A stretch of 64,000 nucleotides of DNA. Origin: Marinomonas balearica. GTDB lineage: Bacteria > Pseudomonadota > Gammaproteobacteria > Pseudomonadales > Marinomonadaceae. Of this stretch, positions 18,327-26,631 are shown in pieces; positions within the stretch are counted from its first letter, which is position 1, and each line of letters opens with the position of its first letter. The DNA lies in assembly GCF_004362145.1 (NCBI RefSeq), contig NZ_SNXC01000011.1:236438-300437 (forward strand), given 5' to 3'. A program made the position numbers and the translations under genes. A model generated the notes under the pieces. The model was not told the origin of the DNA. It did not search any database and saw nothing but the letters and a program-made list of their open reading frames with translations.

Positions 18327-20273
18327 ATGTCTGTTTTCTTCAGTGCCTTTGATCAGGTGATGTCCGTAATGCATCTGTCTTATCTGATGCTCGGCGTTGT
18401 AATTGGTCTTGTGGTTGGGATTATTCCTGGTTTGGGCGGTATTGCAGGGATGTCTTTACTACTGCCATTTATTTACGGAATGGATCCATCAGTTGGTTTA
18501 GGGATGCTGATGGGGTTAGTGGCGGTAGTGCCAACGGGAGATACCTTTACCTCTGTCCTAATGGGAATCCCCGGATCCAGCTCGTCGCAAGCGACAGTGA
18601 TGGATGGATTTCCTCTGGCTAAAAAAGGGCAGGCAGCCCGCGCACTTTCTGCCGCTTTCCTTTCGTCTATGATGGGCGGTGTGGTCGGTGCCATTGTGCT
18701 AAGCGTTTTTATCTTAGTGGCTCGACCTGTTGTTTTGTCATTCTCCTCCGCAGAGCTCTTTATGTTGACTCTGCTGGGTTTAAGTGTGGTGGCTTCATTA
18801 TCAGGCGGCAGTATCTTTAAAGGCTTAGCAGCGTGCGGTATGGGTCTTCTTGTAGGAACCATAGGCGGTGCGCCAGCGACCGGCGACTTCCGTTTTACCT
18901 TTGATATTGATTACCTTTACGACGGTATTCCTTTAATCGTTGTCGGTCTTGGTATCTTCGCGCTTCCTGAAATTGTGTCTTTGTTAATTCGGAATAAAGC
19001 GATCGCCTCGGAAGGGAATGAACTGGGACAAGGACTGGGTCAAGGTATTAAAGATGTCTTTAAAAATTTGCCGTTAGTGGGGCGTTCGTCATTCTTTGGT
19101 AGTTTGGTCGGTGCGATTCCGGGCTTAGGTGGTTCAGTCGTCGACTGGATGACGTACAGCTTTGCAATGAGTATGAGTAAAGACAAGAGCCAATTTGGTA
19201 AAGGTGAGATAAAAGGGGTTATCGCCCCAGAATCCGCGAACAATGCGTGTTCTTGTGGCAGTATGGTGCCGACAATTTTATTTGGCGTTCCTGGCTCAGG
19301 GTCGGCTGCGGTATTCCTAGGTGGGATGCTTTTGCTGGGAATTCAGCCCGGTGTTTCGATGGTAACGACGCACCTTGACCTTACTTATACGATTATTTGG
19401 TCGCTGGCGCTTGCAAATATCATTGGTGCGCTACTGTGTATTTTCTTAACGCGTCCTATCTCACTGCTCACTTACATTAAGTTTTCTGTTTTAGCACCCA
19501 TCATCTTAACGCTGATTTTATTTGCTGCATACCAAGCAACTCGTAGCTTAGGTGACTTTGTTGCTTTGGGTGGCATTGCATTATTAGGTGTGATGATGAA
19601 AAGCGCGAACTGGCCACGTCCTGCGTTTTTAATCGGGTTTGTTTTGTCGGCTGGAGCAGAAAACTACTTTTTCCAAAGTATTCAATTCTACGGAGACAGT
19701 TGGTTTAGTCGCCCTGGTGTACAGATCATTGGATTATTGATTGCGTGCGGTTTGTTGTTACCGCCACTATTTAAATACCTGAAAAAGAAAAAAGGTGGCA
19801 ATACGCAAGAACAAGCCCCTGCTGTTGCTCACTACAACGCGGATATTTGGATTGCAATGGTGTTCTTATTAACAGGGGTGGTATTTGCGTATCAAATTTG
19901 GGAAGAGCAAATGCTGACTCAAGCGTTCCCTATGATGGCTATTGGTTTAGTGGTCTTTTCTGCTGCGTTTGTTATTTATGAATATATGAAAAATCGACGT
20001 ATGGTTGCCGCGACAGAGGTGCGCCAAGGGTTAGTTTACGTTGCTGGCTTCTTCATAATGTCCTACCTCTATTTTGAGATCGGCTTCTTAGTGACTACAT
20101 TTGTGTTCACTTTGTTATTTATCTACTTCTTCGCCAAAGGAGGAGTCGTTAAATCACTTTCCATATCTGTTGGGTTACTTACGTTCCTAATTGTTATGGG
20201 GCGTGTAATGAGCGTGGATTACCCTGAAGGGGTATTGGATCCCTACGTTCTATCTGTGATAAACCTGATTTAA
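18327..20273 (+). CDS. Fused TctA-TctB tripartite tricarboxylate transporter permease
   Basis: Inner-membrane permease that moves the TctC-bound carboxylate. Residues 1 to about 500 are a complete TctA: GLVVGIIPGLGGIAGMSLLL, GIPGSSSSQATVMDGFPLAK and the internal repeat FGVPGSGSAAVFLGGMLLLG. After a charged linker (YLKKKKGGNTQEQ), about 140 residues with four predicted helices (IWIAMVFLLTGVVFAY to the end) resemble TctB/DUF1468, normally a separate small subunit. No separate tctB is present, so one gene supplies both subunits. I start at the ATG with GGAG five bases upstream; a TTG six codons earlier contains that site. A terminator follows the gene. Confidence 0.87.
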   Translation: MSVFFSAFDQVMSVMHLSYLMLGVVIGLVVGIIPGLGGIAGMSLLLPFIYGMDPSVGLGMLMGLVAVVPTGDTFTSVLMGIPGSSSSQATVMDGFPLAKKGQAARALSAAFLSSMMGGVVGAIVLSVFILVARPVVLSFSSAELFMLTLLGLSVVASLSGGSIFKGLAACGMGLLVGTIGGAPATGDFRFTFDIDYLYDGIPLIVVGLGIFALPEIVSLLIRNKAIASEGNELGQGLGQGIKDVFKNLPLVGRSSFFGSLVGAIPGLGGSVVDWMTYSFAMSMSKDKSQFGKGEIKGVIAPESANNACSCGSMVPTILFGVPGSGSAAVFLGGMLLLGIQPGVSMVTTHLDLTYTIIWSLALANIIGALLCIFLTRPISLLTYIKFSVLAPIILTLILFAAYQATRSLGDFVALGGIALLGVMMKSANWPRPAFLIGFVLSAGAENYFFQSIQFYGDSWFSRPGVQIIGLLIACGLLLPPLFKYLKKKKGGNTQEQAPAVAHYNADIWIAMVFLLTGVVFAYQIWEEQMLTQAFPMMAIGLVVFSAAFVIYEYMKNRRMVAATEVRQGLVYVAGFFIMSYLYFEIGFLVTTFVFTLLFIYFFAKGGVVKSLSISVGLLTFLIVMGRVMSVDYPEGVLDPYVLSVINLI

Positions 20274-20297
20274 CACAGAGTTTCCTTCGTACTTTTT

Positions 20298-20334
20298 AAC
20301 CGGTGATGGGCGTGAGCCTTCACCGGTTTTTTTT
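20298..20334 (+). terminator. Rho-independent terminator after the TctA-TctB gene
   Basis: AACCGGTGA and TCACCGGTT enclose a 13-base loop and are followed by eight consecutive T. It ends the prpF-like/tct transcript. Confidence 0.85.
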
Positions 20335-20576
20335 AATCTGATTGCGGGTAAGAGTTGAACGTAAGACTAAAGAACCTAAAACCGCTCCTACATGGAATAT
20401 AAGATGCATCACAATACTCTGTATTTGAGCAATAAGTGGGTAGGGAGTTTGTTAGAGAGTCCGCTTTTCGAGCCTCCAACCATCATCGTTGATATAAAGG
20501 CTGCTTACTAAAGAAGGGGGAGCCTATTTCATCAAGAGAAATGGCCTTGGAAGAAAGCGAGCGAAAATCTAAAGCA
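20335..20576. other. Intergenic region between two converging transporter operons
   Basis: This stretch lies between the TctA-TctB terminator and the dctM terminator. A 39-codon frame from an ATG at 20392 is open on the plus strand but has no ribosome site and no recognisable sequence; I do not call it. No repeat or further hairpin of note. Confidence 0.4.
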
Positions 20577-20601
20577 AAAAAAAGCGCCCCGTAGGGCGCC
20601 T
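20577..20601 (-). terminator. Rho-independent terminator of the TRAP operon
   Basis: On the minus strand GCGCCC-TAC(G)-GGGCGC is followed by a run of eight U; it lies about 50 bases after the dctM stop. Confidence 0.8.
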
Positions 20602-20649
20602 TAAGGGTGATTTCGAATCCTATGTTCAATAGGAACGAATTCGTTAACT

Positions 20650-22263
20650 CTATTGAACGATTTCTGGACCCATTATCGCGTATGGAAGCGCGGTAGACAG
20701 TGACGGAATGTAGGTAACAAGTATCAAGAATACAAACATCACCGCTACGAAAGGCATTGCGGCTTTAACAACACGAGCCAAGCTCATGCCTGTAATGCCG
20801 GAGGTAACAAACAGGTTCAAACCAATCGGCGGTGTGATCATGCCGATTTCCATGTTTACGACCATGATAATACCTAGGTGGATTGGGTCGACACCAAGCT
20901 CCATCGCTATAGGGAAAACAACAGGCGCAACAATCACCAACAAGCCAGATGGTTCCATAAACTGGCCACCGATTAATAGCAAAATATTAACGGCGATTAG
21001 GAAAGTAAACCAATTGAAACCAACACCCAGCATCCATTCAGTAATGGCTTGTGGAATACGTTCAGCTGAAAGGGTATGAGCAAACAACAGTGCGTTAGCG
21101 ATGATAAACATCAGCATTAATGTTGTTTTGGTACCGTCTAGCATGACTTTACGAGACTCTTCACCAAATAATGATGGGAAGAAACCACGTGCCATAAGCG
21201 ATAAGTTACGAGACCAGATTGGCAATCCCGCTGCGATACATGCGCCGATACCTTCTTCAAGGTTTTGGCTGCGTTTGTATGTGTAGAACACAGCGATCAT
21301 CAATGACAAGATCAAGCCAATGATTGCACGGTCGCCGCCGGTGATAGATTCGCTACCAGACAATGCGAAGAACGACATGATCTCCCAAACAAGGAAGAAG
21401 GACACACCGTAAACTGTACCGTTAAAGCCAACACGCGCTTTTGGACTGTCATTTTCGTTTGTCCAAGTTTGGCCTTTTAGAGGCCCCATATCACGATAGA
21501 CAAAGAGAGCGATAAAGATGGAGTAAACTGCGGCAACAACGGCAGCCTCTGTCGGAGTGAAAACACCACCGTAAATACCACCCATGATGATAACGATTAG
21601 GAACAATCCCCAACCCGCTTCTTTACCACCACGAACTAGGTTACCGAACCCTTTCCATTCTTCTGCAGGTAGATTTTTAACGCGGGCTACAACGTAAATA
21701 GCAAGCATCAACATACCACCCGCCATTAAGCCGGGGATAACACCTGCTAGGAACATACGACCTACTGAAACGTCGGTAGCAGCAGCGTACACAACCATAA
21801 CGATAGAAGGTGGAATAAGTATGCCTAATGTACCTGCGTTAGCAATGATGCCGGAAGCGAACTCTTTGGAATAACCAACTTGACGCATACCCGCGATGGC
21901 AATGGTACCGATCGCAACAACCGTTGCCGGTGATGAGCCTGACAACGCAGCAAACATCATACATGCAAGTACTGACGCCATTGCTAAACCGCCTCGGAAG
22001 TGACCAACACTTGCAATAGCAAAGTTAATCAATCTTTTCGCGACACCACCTGTCGACATATAAGACGAAGCAAGGATGAAAAACGGAATGGCAAGCAACG
22101 TATAGTGCTGGCCTGCGCCGAACAATGAAATAGCCACAGACGACAAAGAGTCGTGTGAGAAAAATGTAATAAATAGTATGGACGATAAGCCCAAAGAGAT
22201 ACCAACTGGAAGCCCTATAAAGAGCATCGTTAGTACCATAGAAAATAAGATAATGGATTCCAC
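20650..22263 (-). CDS. TRAP transporter large permease DctM, with internal insertion
   Basis: Large membrane subunit of a sodium-driven TRAP importer for dicarboxylate-type acids. Family text is clear: GLPVGISLGLSSI, AIPFFILAS, ALSGSSPATVVAIGTIAI, NAGTLGILIPPSIVMVVYA, and EPSGLLVIVAPVVFPIA. The protein has 537 residues whereas DctM usually has about 430. The excess is a block of roughly 105 residues between FVYRDMGPLKG and VMLDGTKTT, containing two hydrophobic stretches (about 22 and 18 residues) that could be additional helices. Start is GTG with AGGAG seven bases upstream. The small subunit precedes it by 13 bases. Confidence 0.9.
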   Translation of the reverse strand: MESIILFSMVLTMLFIGLPVGISLGLSSILFITFFSHDSLSSVAISLFGAGQHYTLLAIPFFILASSYMSTGGVAKRLINFAIASVGHFRGGLAMASVLACMMFAALSGSSPATVVAIGTIAIAGMRQVGYSKEFASGIIANAGTLGILIPPSIVMVVYAAATDVSVGRMFLAGVIPGLMAGGMLMLAIYVVARVKNLPAEEWKGFGNLVRGGKEAGWGLFLIVIIMGGIYGGVFTPTEAAVVAAVYSIFIALFVYRDMGPLKGQTWTNENDSPKARVGFNGTVYGVSFFLVWEIMSFFALSGSESITGGDRAIIGLILSLMIAVFYTYKRSQNLEEGIGACIAAGLPIWSRNLSLMARGFFPSLFGEESRKVMLDGTKTTLMLMFIIANALLFAHTLSAERIPQAITEWMLGVGFNWFTFLIAVNILLLIGGQFMEPSGLLVIVAPVVFPIAMELGVDPIHLGIIMVVNMEIGMITPPIGLNLFVTSGITGMSLARVVKAAMPFVAVMFVFLILVTYIPSLSTALPYAIMGPEIVQ

Positions 22264-22276
22264 GTGTTGCTCCTAA

Positions 22277-22954
22277 TTAGTCTTTCAATACGCCTTTGTT
22301 TTCTTCCAGAAGGTCTTGACCTTCATGACCGCTGATCAGCATTGGACGTTTGTCACGTGCAATATCAATCATTGCTTGAAGAGAACGATAAGAAAGAAGA
22401 GCCAAACTGATAGGCAATACAACAAGTACTAACCAGCGATGTACGCGAGGTTTCATATCAAATGCTTCGACTAAGAAAGTCGGGTAACGTAATTCTTCTT
22501 GTCCAAGGCCAATTCGGTACATCTTGAACCAGTATTCAAGAGCGCCACCACGAACTTCTACACCTAGCATAGCGAGCCAAGTGGAATCTAAAAGAATAAG
22601 GCCGTAAAGCATTGCTGCACCTGCGCCGAAAATAGAAAGCGCTTTGCGTGTCGGTTTTGGCACGGCATTTAGAAGAATATCGACGCCTAAATGTATGCCT
22701 GTTTTAATGCCATAGCTCATGCCGAGCAGAATCAGCCATGAGAACATGACGGTATTAAACTCAAGGGCTGCATCCCACCCTGTATTGAATCCATAACGTG
22801 CAATCACTTGCCCAAATGACACCACCATAATGGATGAGATGACCAAAATAAGAATGTTTTCTTCAAGGCGTTCCATAAATTTAGGGAAGCGCTTTTCTAG
22901 CGCCCAAAGCGCTATGATAAATATAAGTAGATAAAGATGAGGCCAGTATGCCAT
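22277..22954 (-). CDS. TRAP transporter small permease DctQ
   Basis: Small four-helix membrane subunit of the TRAP importer. Seen: helices around WPHLYLLIFIIALWALEKR, NILILVISSIMVVSFGQVI, FSWLILLGMSYGIKTGIHLG (the conserved DctQ region with G.D after it) and LVLVVLPISLALLSY. At 225 residues it is longer than the usual 160-180; the extra length lies between the third and fourth helices (LGVEVRGGALEYWFKMYRIG and following), and may pair with the extended DctM. GGAGAG precedes the ATG. Second gene of dctPQM. Confidence 0.88.
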   Translation of the reverse strand: MAYWPHLYLLIFIIALWALEKRFPKFMERLEENILILVISSIMVVSFGQVIARYGFNTGWDAALEFNTVMFSWLILLGMSYGIKTGIHLGVDILLNAVPKPTRKALSIFGAGAAMLYGLILLDSTWLAMLGVEVRGGALEYWFKMYRIGLGQEELRYPTFLVEAFDMKPRVHRWLVLVVLPISLALLSYRSLQAMIDIARDKRPMLISGHEGQDLLEENKGVLKD

Positions 22955-23127
22955 GAGAGTTCTCTCCGCTCTTTTCTGCTAAACCTTGCTCTCTCACGAG
23001 AGTGTGGGCAGCAACCTAAGACATTGTATTTAGATTAACTTGCTATGCGAAATAAGCCGCTTTGAAAGTGAATCAAAAAGTTGCCGTTTCGAAATGATCA
23101 GGCGCTTGCTTAGGTTTCGGTATTTAA

Positions 23128-23154
23128 AAGAGCCTGACGAATTGTCAGGCTCTT
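23128..23154 (-). promoter_or_regulatory. Hairpin between dctP and dctQ (attenuator-like)
   Basis: AAGAGCCTGAC and GTCAGGCTCTT form an 11-bp perfect stem with a five-base loop, 20 bases beyond the dctP stop and followed on the minus strand by UUUAAAUA. It may terminate part of transcription and/or stabilise dctP mRNA, so the binding protein is made in excess. Confidence 0.65.
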
Positions 23155-23173
23155 GAGTGCTGGAATACGCGTG

Positions 23174-24166
23174 TTATGCGTTGTTAGCAGACTCGATCAA
23201 GTCTTTGCCAATGTCGCTTTCGAACTGTTTCCAGACAGGCTTCATTGTATCGACCCATTCTTTGCGCTGTTCTGGCGTTAAGACATTGATCTTACCACCC
23301 GCTTTAAGAATGTTTGCACGGTTAGCCGCTTCTTTCGCTTTAACGGACTGATTGGCTTTTTGTGTGACTTCGTCTGCAATCGCGACGAACTGTTCACGAT
23401 CCGCTTTGCTTAAGCTGTTTAGGAAATCAGACGATGTCATGAATAGGTAAGCAAGAAGTTGGTGGTTTGTTTCCGTTACACTGTCTTGTACTTCATAGAA
23501 TTTTTTAGTGTAAATGTTGGACCAAGTGTTTTCCTGACCGTCTACAACGCCAGTTTGAAGTGCACCGTATACTTCAGAGAATGCCATTGCTTGTGGGGAA
23601 GCATCCATCGCACGGATCATCTGCTTAGCAACATCAGATGTTTGAACTCGGAACTTCATGCCGCTCGCGTCGCTTGGTACCGTAAGTGGCTTCTTAGCTG
23701 AGAAGTACTTCATACCAGACATCCAGTAACCTAAACCGACGAAGCCTGCGTAATCTTCCATTTCGCGTAGCAATTCTTTACCGTCGCTAGAGTTGGTGAA
23801 ACGGATTGCGTGATCCATGTCGTTAAAGACAAATGGAAGGTCAAATACACCGTATTTGCTAGTATAAGAGCCAAATTTTGATAGAGAAGGGGCTAGAAGT
23901 TGAACGTCGCCAAGAAGAAGTGCTTCAAGCTCTTTTGAATCACCAAACAATGTTGAGTTTGGGAAAACCTCAACACATAACTTGCCGTCCATTTCTTTAT
24001 TAACACGCTCTGCTAGGCTATTTGCAGCAACGACCTTAGGGTGAGTAGTACCCCCAGTTACGTGGCTGAATTTAACGACGCGTTCGCCAGAATCACAGTT
24101 TGCAGATACTGAGCTTGCAGATACAGCGAGTGCTACGGCAGTTAAAGCTATGCTGATTTTTTTCAT
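23174..24166 (-). CDS. TRAP transporter solute-binding protein DctP
   Basis: Periplasmic receptor of the TRAP importer. Signal peptide MKKISIALTAVALAVSASSVSA; mature protein with VVKFSHVTGGTTHPKVVAA, MDGKLCVEVFPNSTLFGDSKE and the family's MKFRVQTSDV around the conserved Arg that binds the substrate carboxylate, plus GALQTGVVDGQENTWSNIY. I start at the ATG with GGAG ten bases before it; an upstream frame of 15 codons lacks a ribosome site. Length 330 is normal. First gene of the operon; ligand is probably a C4-type or other organic acid, not determinable here. Confidence 0.93.
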   Translation of the reverse strand: MKKISIALTAVALAVSASSVSANCDSGERVVKFSHVTGGTTHPKVVAANSLAERVNKEMDGKLCVEVFPNSTLFGDSKELEALLLGDVQLLAPSLSKFGSYTSKYGVFDLPFVFNDMDHAIRFTNSSDGKELLREMEDYAGFVGLGYWMSGMKYFSAKKPLTVPSDASGMKFRVQTSDVAKQMIRAMDASPQAMAFSEVYGALQTGVVDGQENTWSNIYTKKFYEVQDSVTETNHQLLAYLFMTSSDFLNSLSKADREQFVAIADEVTQKANQSVKAKEAANRANILKAGGKINVLTPEQRKEWVDTMKPVWKQFESDIGKDLIESANNA

Positions 24167-24433
24167 TTTTATATGGCTCCAATTACTAATTATTATTGTG
24201 TACTCGACCATCTTCTTTTTATTGATCGAGCTCGTCGTATTAGTTACACATTTCGTGCCAATTATTTAAAAGTTTTTAACTTATTGAAATACAAAGAATA
24301 TTTATTCTATTTTTGTTTTCTAGGCTTGAAATGATTATTGGATGTGTGGAACGTCGCTCACTCCAAAAGGGAGAATGGGGGGGAATTCACCCTTTTGTGC
24401 TTTGACATAATCTATTAGGTGGTTTTCTAGGTG

Positions 24434-26527
24434 TTATTCGATAAAGTGGTGATTATTGCTGTTTACCAAGAGCTGCTTGAGTGTTGATTTAAGCACTTTA
24501 ATCATATTTTTCTTTCCAGAGTAACCAAGGCGTAGCGCATCTTGCTCGGTGACCTTGCCAAGTGCGAATTCAAGTAAATGACAGTGCTCTTTTAAGTCTG
24601 CGTTGAGCAAATTTTCGTAAAGAAAGGCCTGAGAAGCTTTTAATAAACTGCTTCTGATAGTCGCAGCAGGGCGGTGGTGATCGCAGAACAGCATTAAATC
24701 TTGTTGCTCTATATCATTCAATACAAAGCTATTTTTATGGTTGTAAGTGGCGTTCTCTTCACTTTCGTCTTTTTGTGGTGACGTAGAAAAGATATTTATT
24801 AAGGTGGTTGTTTCGAGATCCCAAACGTTTAATGGAAGAGAATACAGTGTTTTATTTAAGAATAGGTTCCGCCATTTTCGTTGCTTTATCAATGCGTTAT
24901 CAGAGAGTGCTTTGACCATCATGATTGAATAGCAACCACTTGCTTGGTCTTTCGAATAGCCAAGCCGAACAGGGATATACGCATTTTTCTGCCAGAAACT
25001 TAATACGTCTGCCGTAAGAGCATAGCTTACACATAAGAAATCTATTCCGCTCGATTTTGCTTCTTGCTCGATGTGTTGAAGCAGAGCGCTACCGTAACCT
25101 TCTTTTTGTTTGTGAGGTTGGGTTGCGATCCGGCTAATTCGCCAATATTTAAAGTTACCTGCTTCTTCTATGCCTTCATGTGCAAGAAGGGACTGAGGTA
25201 ATAAATGTCCTCGTGGCCGCCTAACACCTTGCATTACCTCCATTGACAAGGCTTTTGGTAGGTCGCCTTCTTCCGTACAGATCGCGATACTGGTTAGTTT
25301 ATCGTCATTGACGTTGGCAAAGCTAAACGTACTCGGGTCATCAAGCATCCATTTAATATTGTCTGGTGAGGTTTGATAATGTGCTTGAACAAGTAGAGAA
25401 AACGCGGCATTCAGTCTGTTTGGGTACTTTAGCCATTCATCCCCTTGGAGTTTTAGCATTCCAGAATGCGCGCCAATGTCACTGTGATCAATAGATTGAA
25501 ATAGCAAATCATTGAGCCAAATTTCAAATGCGTCATTTTCCACCCATCGTATCGGTGTCTCTAAATGAAGCGATATAGTAGGAGAAGAAAGGGTGTTCAA
25601 ATATTTGATAAATTGAAGCCCAAACCCCCGACTGCTGCCTTCATAGCCATCGTTTGTTGTACTAAAAATGCTGACGTGTGCCGATTTCTGGAGCGCTTTA
25701 AGCATCGGAACCGGAATGGCAGCAGATTCATCGACCACCAAATAGTCAAAACGAGGTGAGTCATTACCATGAACGGACTTTAACAACTCGTCGGGAGCCC
25801 AAAAGGGAAGATGCGTTTTCGATAGGCTCTCGTAGCTTTTTTTGAGTGTTGCAATACTGGACAGCGATGGTGCGCAAACGGCGACAGAGCCTTTTTTCTG
25901 GAGCGATTCTATCAAGTGCCCCAATGCGGTTGATTTTCCTCGCCCTCGTTTGGCGCACAAAACAAATTGCGCTTTTTCGGGTGAGGCCAACACCGCGTTT
26001 TTTAGATTATTCTGCTCTTCGGTGAGCGTACTAAAAGGAATGAGTTGTTGATGTCCTAGTTTAGGATATGATTGCGTTATCGTAAATGGACTTGTATCTG
26101 CGATTAAATGTTGCCAAACATGTCGCTTAAAGTGTGATGGTGTTTGTTCTGGCGTGTGTGGCCAAGATAAATAACGCGAAAGATCGTAGTCGATCTTATT
26201 TAACCAATCTTCTCCTAGATGTAATACAAAAAGCCCACCACCGTGCAATGTACCAGCGATAATAGACAGAGCGTTGATGTCTGCTCCTTGCGACCAATCT
26301 AGAAACACGGCTCCGTAGGTTTTCCCCAGATGCAGTGAGGCTTTTTTTACAGGCGACACATCGAGAGAGTGAGGCAAAAGGTATTGAACGGTTTCTTGAT
26401 GATCAGACAACACAACTCGGTTTTCAACATGGTGAGTTTTATCGACGAATTGCTGGATGGCCTCTGAAACATCAGATAAAGAAAGAATGCAGTGGCGAGG
26501 TTGTGAGTATGAGGTGTGAATGTTCAA
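24434..26527 (-). CDS. tmcA: tRNA(Met) cytidine acetyltransferase
   Basis: Enzyme that makes N4-acetylcytidine at the wobble position of elongator tRNA-Met using acetyl-CoA and ATP. Domains in order: N-terminal DUF1726-like region, RNA-helicase-like ATPase with Walker A CAKRGRGKSTALG (near residue 195) and Walker B-like FDYLVVDESAAIPV, then a GNAT acetyltransferase domain (RISRIATQPHKQKEGYGSALL) and a C-terminal tRNA-binding region. 697 residues compares with about 670 in E. coli. Start is TTG with AAGGAG seven bases upstream. It lies downstream of a chemoreceptor gene with a strong hairpin between. Confidence 0.93.
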   Translation of the reverse strand: MNIHTSYSQPRHCILSLSDVSEAIQQFVDKTHHVENRVVLSDHQETVQYLLPHSLDVSPVKKASLHLGKTYGAVFLDWSQGADINALSIIAGTLHGGGLFVLHLGEDWLNKIDYDLSRYLSWPHTPEQTPSHFKRHVWQHLIADTSPFTITQSYPKLGHQQLIPFSTLTEEQNNLKNAVLASPEKAQFVLCAKRGRGKSTALGHLIESLQKKGSVAVCAPSLSSIATLKKSYESLSKTHLPFWAPDELLKSVHGNDSPRFDYLVVDESAAIPVPMLKALQKSAHVSIFSTTNDGYEGSSRGFGLQFIKYLNTLSSPTISLHLETPIRWVENDAFEIWLNDLLFQSIDHSDIGAHSGMLKLQGDEWLKYPNRLNAAFSLLVQAHYQTSPDNIKWMLDDPSTFSFANVNDDKLTSIAICTEEGDLPKALSMEVMQGVRRPRGHLLPQSLLAHEGIEEAGNFKYWRISRIATQPHKQKEGYGSALLQHIEQEAKSSGIDFLCVSYALTADVLSFWQKNAYIPVRLGYSKDQASGCYSIMMVKALSDNALIKQRKWRNLFLNKTLYSLPLNVWDLETTTLINIFSTSPQKDESEENATYNHKNSFVLNDIEQQDLMLFCDHHRPAATIRSSLLKASQAFLYENLLNADLKEHCHLLEFALGKVTEQDALRLGYSGKKNMIKVLKSTLKQLLVNSNNHHFIE

Positions 26528-26542
26528 AGAAACTCCTTAATA

Positions 26543-26579
26543 CGCACTGACGGTCTATTAATTAGACAGAGTCAGTGCG
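26543..26579 (-). promoter_or_regulatory. Hairpin between chemoreceptor gene and tmcA
   Basis: Outer arms CGCACTGAC/GTCAGTGCG (9 bp) with an inner GTCT/AGAC stem. It lies immediately before the tmcA ribosome site and has no U-tract on the minus strand; it may end the upstream message poorly or modulate tmcA translation. Confidence 0.5.
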
Positions 26580-26631
26580 GTGTATCTCAAAATAATACTA
26601 AGGAGTGCTTACAGTTGAAAGCAAACAAATT

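Noticed and set aside
20392..20511. 39-codon frame between the two transporter operons
   Set aside because: No ribosome site and no recognisable sequence.
24364..24397. CAAAAGGG/CCCTTTTG stem with a G-run loop between dctP and tmcA
   Set aside because: No clear T-run for either direction; could not assign a function with confidence.
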